This document shows, piece after piece, positions 57,155 through 64,000 of a DNA stretch of 64,000 nt. Origin of the DNA: Dactylonectria macrodidyma (taxonomy: Eukaryota > Ascomycota > Sordariomycetes > Hypocreales > Nectriaceae); the NCBI GenBank assembly GCA_020744425.1, contig JAGMUV010000008.1, forward strand, positions 930,001-994,000, read 5' to 3'. The position numbers were made by a program, and so were the translations under genes. Each line of letters begins with the position of its first letter. Positions within the stretch are counted from its first letter, which is position 1. Under the pieces are notes generated by a model. That model made no database searches. It was not told the origin of the DNA and was given only the letters and a program-made list of their open reading frames with translations.

Positions 57155-58955
57155 ATGACGTTCGCAACCCGCCGGCTGTCGGTGCCCCATGACGAGGAGG
57201 GGAAAGCCTGGCCAGCCATCATCATTGGCTTGTTCGTCGCTTTCGGCGGTATTCTCTTCGGGTCCGTACTCGCGCCCCAAGGTGTCTCATTGAGCAATAC
57301 TGATATGTCTCAGATATGACACGGGTACCATCGCCGGAATTATGGCCATGCCGTACTGGATGAAGACTTTCTCGACCGGCCACGTCAACACCCAGGGTCA
57401 CCTCGATGTCTCATCCGGGCAGGCCTCTGCCGTTGTGTCCATTCTCTCGGCCGGAACCTTCTTTGGTGCCCTATTTTCCCCAATCTTCTCCGATTATATC
57501 GGACGCCGACTGGCACTCGTCGCTTCATCCATTATCTTTATCCTTGGGGTCGTCCTCCAGACAATCGCAGTCAGCCTCCAGCCCTTCCTGGCCGGTCGAT
57601 TCTTTGCCGGCTTTGGAGTCGGTGTGCTGTCCGCCGTCGTCCCCCTCTACCAGTCAGAGACGGCCCCGAAATGGATCCGAGGCGCTATCGTCGGTGCGTA
57701 CCAGCTCGCTATCACCATCGGACTTCTCTTGGCCGCGATTGTGGATTATGCCACAAAGGACAGGGATGACACGGGATCCTATCGGATTCCTATTGCCATC
57801 CAGTTCGCTTGGGCTCTTATTCTTATCGCTGGCATGGTTGTTCTGCCCGAGACCCCCCGATATTTGATTAAAAGGGGCAACCTGGACCAGGCAGCTCGCT
57901 CTTTAAGCCGTCTCCGAAGGCTTCCCGCCGAGTCTCCTGCTATCCAGAACGAGCTTGGGGAGATTCTGGCGAATCATGAGTTCGAGCTAAGCCTAGGAAA
58001 AAGTAGCTATCTCGACTGCTTCCGGGGCCCTATGCTTAAGCGCCAGTTAACTGGGTGTGGCGTCCAGGCCATGCAGCAATTGAGCGGCATAAATTTCATC
58101 TTTTATTACGGAACTCAGTAAGTTTTGGCCCTGAGGAGCTGGTTCCTGACCTCATATTAACTTGGCGTCCTTTAGATACTTTAAGAACTCCGGAATCAAT
58201 AACGCCTTTACTATTCAGATGATCACTTCTTCTATAAACGTCGTGTCTACTCTTCCCGGCATCTGGGCAGTCGATAAATTGGGACGTCGCCCCTTGCTGC
58301 TGTGGGGAGCTGTGGGCATGTGCGCGAGCCAGTTCCTAGTGGCAATGCTGGGCACCTTCACGACTAGCCAAGATAGCGCTGGTAACATCATTGTCCATAA
58401 TGTTAACGCGCAGAAGGCCGGCATTGCCTTCGTCTGTATCTACATCTTCTTCTTTGCCTCAACCTGGGGCCCCCTAACTTGGGTCGTGTCAGGCGAGATC
58501 TTCCCCCTAAAGATCCGTGCTAAGAGTCTCAGTATCAATATCGCCACAAACGTAAGTAGGCATTTCACTGAAGTGGATTTTAATGACGCTGACATACTCC
58601 TTCCCAGTGGCTCCTCAACTGGGCCATCGCCTATGCCACGCCATATCTTGTTAACTGGGGCCCGGGTAACGCCAATCTTCAGTCAAAGATCTTCTTCATC
58701 TGGTCCGGATTCTGCTTCTTGGCCATTGCCTTCGTCTACTTCTTCATCTACGAGACCAAGACATTGTCTCTGGAGGAAGTCGATGAGCTGTACAATGAGG
58801 TTTCGTCAGCTCGTAAGAGCGCCGGTTGGAGGCCGAGCACGACCTTCCTTCAACGCCAGGGTACTGCTGCCCAAGGCGTTATTGGAGGCAGTGACGACAA
58901 GATGGACACAGAACACCATGATTATAAGCATTCCAACGAAAATAACAGTGTTTGA
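57155..58955 (+). CDS. MFS hexose-type sugar transporter (4 exons)
   Basis: Exons 57155-57261, 57314-58117, 58176-58551 and 58608-58955 give 544 aa. The first intron falls inside the TM1 motif: joined it reads GGILFGYDTGTIAG. Sugar-porter signatures follow: DYIGRRLALV, GRFFAGFGVGVLSAVVPLYQSE, PETPRYL, QQLSGINFIFYYGTQ, DKLGRRPLLLWG, GPLTWVVSGEIFPLKIRAK and YETKTLSLEEVDELY. These are characteristic of fungal hexose and quinate/glucose-type proton symporters. It is intact despite the adjacent relics. It may take up sugars released by the glycosidases of the island (inference). Confidence 0.93.
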
Positions 58956-59680
58956 GCTGTTGGTCAGACACGATGAGAGGCTTTTGAAGCTACATCAGAT
59001 GTGGTCTTGCAGACCAGTGTATTCTAGGAGAACCATATTCACCCAAGATCATATTACTGACAGCTCACAACAAATACATGGAATCAATCCTCGTTAAATA
59101 TATTAGCACTGTGTAAGATAGGATGTGAGTAAAGTGTTTTCACCTATCCAGACGATCAGCTTACCGCGTGACTGCGGTGATTCGATGACACAACTACCAA
59201 AGATATAGCTTCATTTTAGCATTTTTAGTACTTTCGGCAGTATGAATCTAAGTCATGCCACAGTGGGTAAAGATCGGCACTAGGTAGGCAAAGAAAAGTC
59301 TGGGATTCTAATTATAGGTAGCCTCTTCTCTCTTGTCTCTAATAATATTCCTCTTATTAATAATGCTTACCTCTTTACGAATAAGCCTCCAAGCCTTAGT
59401 ATACTTAAAGAACAGGATATTGAGCTTGATATATATTAAAGTCAGTAAATAAATAAATATATAAATATTGAGGTTATGGTCCTTGGCAGCGCACACTCAG
59501 AGAGGGGCCAGAGGTTAAACAGTCAAAAAAAATAAAAATATAACCAATAGTGAATAACAGTATGAGGGCCCAAAACCCAAGCCCAAGGCAATACCAACTC
59601 AGAATGACTAGAGTTTCTACTGCATCAGGGTGCAAGCCTTGCTGTCCTATTCAACCCTTTGAGATGCGTTAAGCAGCTGG

Positions 59681-59732
59681 AAAAGCTAGATAGAAAAGCT
59701 AGATAGAAAAGCTAGACAGAAAAGCTAGATGT
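59681..59732. repeat. 13-nt tandem repeat, four copies
   Basis: AAAAGCTAGATAG repeated head to tail: copies 1 and 2 identical, copy 3 with one change, copy 4 diverging at its end. Confidence 0.75.
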
Positions 59733-60292
59733 CAGAAGGCAAAATCGTCATGCGATAAAAGCCCCGTGAGGGCTCTGCATTCGTCGCATTCCAAGCTCGT
59801 CGCAGTTCCAAGTCGCAATTCAACTCTTTACAATTCCAGATCGCAATTCGACTCACCAGAGACCAACCACAACGAACACCACAATGAACGTCTAGTGCAA
59901 CACACTCCACGCTCCTAGCCACTCGGGCTTCGGCAGCCGCATAACCAGGCATATATTATATTTAAAAGTAAAAATCATCTTACTTCCTCTGCTGGTTTTA
60001 TATGCTTTCTAAGACTCTTATATCCTATACCTAACGTGTCCTAACGAGTGATATAACGAGTGTGTGATCCCTATAAAAGCAACAGTTATCATTATCGGAT
60101 TCAAGTTTAGCGACACCTACGAAAATAGCCTACATTGTGAAATTTCTTTCCCAAATAAGTAGCGAGGTGATAAGTTAAAAAAGCGTCCCAAATTCCACCC
60201 ACGAATTAACACGGGTCATCTTATATCCAGAACTACCGGAGAGAAGTAATTACAAGGTAGAATGTCACATCTATCAACTGTCAAGACTGAAG

Positions 60293-60400
60293 ACCAGTCT
60301 CAAAGGCTCGGATATCTAGCAAACCGGTCTCAAAGACCCGGCTTCCTAACAAGCCGGTCTCGAAGACCCGGATCCCTTGGGATCCGGTCTCAAGAGAACC
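60293..60400. repeat. 30-nt tandem repeat, about 3.6 copies
   Basis: Units begin at 60293, 60323, 60353 and 60383 with (A/G/T)CC(A/G)GTCTC, followed by a GACCCGG-like half that is complementary to the CCGGTCT start. Each unit can therefore fold back on itself. It may belong to a long terminal repeat: TGTCACAT at 60264 and CATCACA at about 60480 would be LTR-like TG...CA ends. Confidence 0.65.
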
Positions 60401-61470
60401 TTATCATAGCTATGAGAGCAACCTACAAATAGGTCTGCCGCGAGCCCTCAGTTAGATAGAAATCAAGAGCTTCTATTCACATCACAATGCACCCTTCCTT
60501 TCAGATGCAACATAGAATATCAAAAGCCCAAAGTGACCGATTGCTGGAGTTAGCATCTGGAGGTTAAAACAGCACTTCCATCGAACCCAACGTAGACCGT
60601 AGATAAAAGCGTTCTCCAAGGATGCCAAGCGGACCAGAAAGACTCGCATAGTTTCAATAGTGCTCTACTTTCTATTTTCGTTTCTTAACCTTCGCACGTC
60701 CGTTGCATTGCCCCAGTTTTGCCATCGACTGATCTCAGGCGGTCACTCGGATGCGATTTTTGCTCCTTTCCTTAATGCTACCACATAGGTTCGCCACCGG
60801 AAAACTCTCGAGAATGTGGTTAGTGTCCTGACAGTGAAGGAGAGGTTGCTGGCTCGGCTTGGCACCGTCGCTAACCCTGGGTAGGGAGCTTCTAAGTAGG
60901 GAAGCTTATTATCCCCCGGAGGATCATCGCAATAGCCTAGCTATAGAGACACAGAATGCAACACACATCACGGCTAAGTCATCTGAGTGCCATGCTAGCA
61001 ATCCAACACAACCTCGGCCCGGGACGAGGCGGCTTGCCCCACAATGCTAACGGGTAAGCCGTCCAACTCTAAATCGCTAGAGGCATATGGGATACAGAAA
61101 TGTTGTAGTTGTTGTTATATTACTTAACGCTGTGGCGTTCCTTTTCATAGGACAAATGGTGTCTAATGTATCTATTTGATTCCTCAAATACATGTCCCAA
61201 CCCTTCCAAGCATTACACCGTAGCACAAGTGAAAGAGATAGTAGATAGGAAAGAGGGGTCGGGTTCTCGCTGCTTGCAGATAGTAAACGCTAGTAAGAGG
61301 TAGGGGATTAAGGTGCTAGAGACCTTTGAATCAGCCCTGTTAACGCGGGGTACTACTAGTCTACATTCCGGTTAGCCCACCAGGAACATGTTTGTGCTGC
61401 CGAGAGCGGGCTCGTTCCACTGGTTCTCTGAAGGCCAGGCCGTGTCGCCGTCAGCCCCACGCACCCCGCA

Positions 61471-61930
61471 TCAGAAACCCCTTCCCAATCTATATCCCGT
61501 AGCCGAGCCGGCAATCGTGGGCGGTAGACGTCGTTCATGCAGATGAACTTCAGTTTGTTGAAGTCGCTGGGAGAGGTAATAGATTGTGTGCAGAGCAATG
61601 GCTAGGCACGACATTATCACACTGATGACTATACCAATGAATGGCAGGCTTCCGTCAATCTGAGACCATCCGCAAGATATCATAAACGCAGTTAAGGTGA
61701 TGTATATGACCGCGTAAGCGGCGCTCATGTGAGTTAGATAGTGAAGAACACAAGCTATTACAAAGCATTGACAAGTTTCTGGACAAGGCTGTGGCAGACT
61801 TACCATTGGTTCCCGGACGACATCCTGGTTGGATTCGTGAGCTAGTTTTGAAGGAAAACTGACTAATCCGAATCTCTGCAACATGCTCGAGACAGGATAT
61901 CTTCCGGTGATCCCCTTCCCCTGACGGCTT
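61471..61930 (-). pseudogene. DHA1-type MFS transporter remnant
   Basis: On the complement, ESNQDVVREPM is followed by a likely intron (GTAAGT donor, CTAAC branch), then [31 protein letters not shown] and HERRLPPTIAGS. These match the TM7-TM8 section of drug/polyamine MFS carriers; the intact 9640 gene has YGFNQWQSGLAFIGIMI and RLPPAILGS in the same places. The flanks do not continue the protein and the splice does not keep frame, so it is a relic. Confidence 0.5.
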
Positions 61931-62606
61931 TTTCCGACTTTCTGACGTAGTACCATCACCTCGAAAGTTAAGGGTGTGAAAAAAAAGAGGCAATGCCGAA
62001 GGAAACACCTCCTATCAAAGTGAGCTATGCCGTCCATCGCTATCCCAGCCTCACTGTGACTAGTTTTCCTGGAATCGAGCCTACTGTTGGCCAGTAAAAG
62101 GTTTAACACTGAAGGCTGCTGTAGAAATTCCGCATTCCGCTGGGTCGGTGAGGAATTCGATGTGCCTAGAAGTGCTAGAGTTGAAGACCTGCCAAGCCGG
62201 AAAGAAACCTGAAGATCGACAGTAACCCCACACGAGAAAGACCCGAAAACACATCGACACAGTTGACTGGGGTATTCGGGTCACCAGGGGATGGATGGCT
62301 TTCATGTGATTTAGTCTTCGGCAGTTGTAGAAGAAGTGTCAGCCCCAACCCGAACCCCAAGTGGTCATGGCGTCGCGGATGTGTCCTAGCAGTTACAAGG
62401 GAGACATCGGACCGAACTCGAAGCGCAAAGTCTGCCGCGGTTATGGTCTTGGCGCGGATGGGTTTTCGGCAGTTGTAATGGAAGTATCAGCGATCGACTT
62501 GTCTTCAAATAGATTGATGTTTTCTAGTTGATTCTAAGAAGCTTACACGCAATCAGTTTACTCCTGATCACAACCTTGTTTGTTCTAGCTATCAGTACTC
62601 TGCATC
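61931..62606. other. intergenic region upstream of the P450
   Basis: About 680 nt; no supported frame. It presumably contains the P450 promoter. Two similar GGCAGTTGTA.GAAG segments occur near 62321 and 62469. Confidence 0.45.
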
Positions 62607-64000
62607 ATGCCATCGTTTAGCCTTCTTGCAAAGCCATCAATAATACTTCCTATCCTGACCACGCTAGGTATAGCATTGTATTGCCTCAACCGCCTCTTTA
62701 TCAAACCGCGTTTCAGTCCTCTCAAACATCTTCCCTCTCCAAAGCAAGGCCCTGTCTTATACCGCCTTCTTCACGAACCTAAAGTCCCCGAGATTGAAAA
62801 ATGGATTGATGAGTTGCCGCATCAAGGGCTCATCAGGTACCTAGGCGTGTTCAATGAGGAGCGCATCTTGATTGCCAGTCCAGATGCTGCCCAAGATCTC
62901 TTGTTTTCAAATGCCTACAAGTTTGTGAAACCTGAGCTTCAGTGGATTCTAGCGAACAATATTGCTGGCCATGGCTTACTCATTCAAGAAGGAGAACAGC
63001 ACAAGCAAGCTCGCAAGAGATTCAATCCTGTTTTCAGTCCTGTTCAGATGAAGAAGTGGTTTCCAACCTTCTGGAAGGCAGCAGTTGATGGCATTGAACT
63101 CCTTCCGGAACACACAACCAAGGTGGAATCATCCGTCGTGAGTGATCACATCGAGGGCTCAATGCGCGGTGTTGCCAGCATCATCGAACTAGTTTCCGCG
63201 GCAAGTATCGACATGATTGGTCGGTTCGGGTTTAACACTGAGTTCCAGACTCTTCAGAGGATTGGCAAAGGAAAGAGCACTAAGGGATCCCATGACCCAA
63301 AGGTCCGTTTTGGCCGAGCTTATATCGAGATGTTCAAGACGACAAAACGAGGGCAATTCACACTCAGGGCTGCTTCGCTCATCGGGCCAAAAATTGCGCT
63401 TAAACTACCTCTGCGTGCAGTCAACACAATTCACAGCATCATGAACCTGGTTCGTGCCACAGCCGAGGATGTGGTTGCGGAACACGAGGGAAATTTCGTC
63501 AAGTACGCAGATGACTCCGATGCCGACATGCTCACCTTGATAATGCGGACTGGTTATTTCTCCCACCAAGATCTGGTCGAGCAAACGGTTCACTTCTTCG
63601 CCGCTGCCACAGAGACTGTGGCAGGCTCCGCTTGTTGGGCAATCCACTTACTCTCAAGGCATCCAGATATCCAAGAACGCCTTAGAAAGGAGATTCGAGA
63701 GCATATACCCTCTCCTTACTCTTCTACAGAAGACGTTAGCCAATCGCAGTTTCACAGCCTGAAATATCTTAGCGCTGTCACCAACGAAGTCTTGCGTTAC
63801 CATTCAATTAACACAATACTCTGGCGCGAGCCTGTGGAACAAACAACTCTTATGGGAGAGCCAATCCGCAAGGGTACTAAGATTGTCTTTTCACCTTGGG
63901 CTCTGAATCGTGACCCGGTTCATTGGGGTCCCGATTCTCGCCTCTTCAATCCGGAACGATGGATAGACAATCCTACCGGCGGAGCAGATCACCGGTACTC
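62607..64000 (+). CDS. cytochrome P450, 3' end outside the window
   Basis: ATG at 62607 opens an intronless frame of 464 codons to the window edge. An N-terminal hydrophobic anchor (residues about 10-30) precedes a proline-rich hinge (LKHLPSPKQGP). The I-helix oxygen-binding motif is AAATET (332-337), the K-helix ExxR is EVLR (394-397) and FNPERW is at about 447-452. The haem-binding Cys loop lies beyond 64000. The arrangement suits a microsomal class II fungal P450 of the CYP3/CYP4-like clan. The substrate is not predictable. Its location next to transport and relic DNA could indicate a secondary-metabolism or detoxification cluster continuing to the right. Confidence 0.93.
   Translation, partial: MPSFSLLAKPSIILPILTTLGIALYCLNRLFIKPRFSPLKHLPSPKQGPVLYRLLHEPKVPEIEKWIDELPHQGLIRYLGVFNEERILIASPDAAQDLLFSNAYKFVKPELQWILANNIAGHGLLIQEGEQHKQARKRFNPVFSPVQMKKWFPTFWKAAVDGIELLPEHTTKVESSVVSDHIEGSMRGVASIIELVSAASIDMIGRFGFNTEFQTLQRIGKGKSTKGSHDPKVRFGRAYIEMFKTTKRGQFTLRAASLIGPKIALKLPLRAVNTIHSIMNLVRATAEDVVAEHEGNFVKYADDSDADMLTLIMRTGYFSHQDLVEQTVHFFAAATETVAGSACWAIHLLSRHPDIQERLRKEIREHIPSPYSSTEDVSQSQFHSLKYLSAVTNEVLRYHSINTILWREPVEQTTLMGEPIRKGTKIVFSPWALNRDPVHWGPDSRLFNPERWIDNPTGGADHRY

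Larger units (their letters stand above)
58956..61470. other. repeat-rich, AT-rich intergenic region
   Basis: About 59290-59560 is AT-rich with RIP-like TAG/TAA density. 59681-59732 is a 13-nt tandem array and 60293-60400 a 30-nt tandem array. No protein-coding frame is supported. Confidence 0.55.

Overview
The window is nuclear DNA of a filamentous ascomycete (Pezizomycotina, most likely a Sordariomycete; the species cannot be named from the sequence). The evidence is many short GT-AG introns (about 49-124 nt) with CTAAC/CTGAC-like branch sites, and gene families typical of this group: a CFEM/Pth11-type receptor, Zn2Cys6 regulators, DHA1, Dal5-like and sugar-porter MFS carriers, NB-ARC proteins and a P450. 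There are also transposon relics saturated with TAG/TAA codons, as left by repeat-induced point mutation (RIP). Exon-intron models were built by hand from open frames, splice sites and protein continuity. All family names rest on recognised motifs, not on searches.

Layout. 1-8 kb: the start of an unknown gene leaving the window, a CFEM-GPCR and a dynamin-like GTPase. 9.6-22.3 kb: a compact group of six genes that reads like a catabolic or detoxification cluster: DHA1 exporter, CocE/X-Pro-type serine hydrolase, FAD monooxygenase, small lipocalin-like protein, metal-dependent amidohydrolase and Zn2Cys6 regulator. Several of these share divergent promoters. 22.6-25.3 kb: a GH3 beta-glucosidase with a PA14 insert. 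26.9-29.9 kb: two head-to-head fragments, a C2H2-type protein and an NB-ARC/TPR STAND protein, each with one in-frame nonsense codon. 31.7-38.8 kb: a Dal5-like transporter, a decayed PD-(D/E)XK-like gene, a pseudokinase-like gene and a secreted protein with two cysteine-rich PAN/apple-like modules.

39.5-59 kb: a glycoside-catabolism island: GH43, an XlnR/AraR-type Zn2Cys6 regulator, an alpha-glucoside (maltose-type) MFS carrier, a secreted saponin-hydrolase-like protein divergent from that carrier, a GH1 beta-glucosidase and, beyond a decayed regulator and a RIP-degraded hAT transposon, a hexose-type MFS carrier. 59-62.6 kb holds AT-rich DNA, tandem repeats and an MFS remnant. A cytochrome P450 starts at 62607 and runs off the end.

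The most interesting leads are the saponin/glycoside island, the 9.6-22.3 kb cluster, and the nearly intact genes stopped by single TAA/TAG codons, which could be RIP-type lesions or, for the TAG codons, sites of sexual-stage A-to-I mRNA editing.
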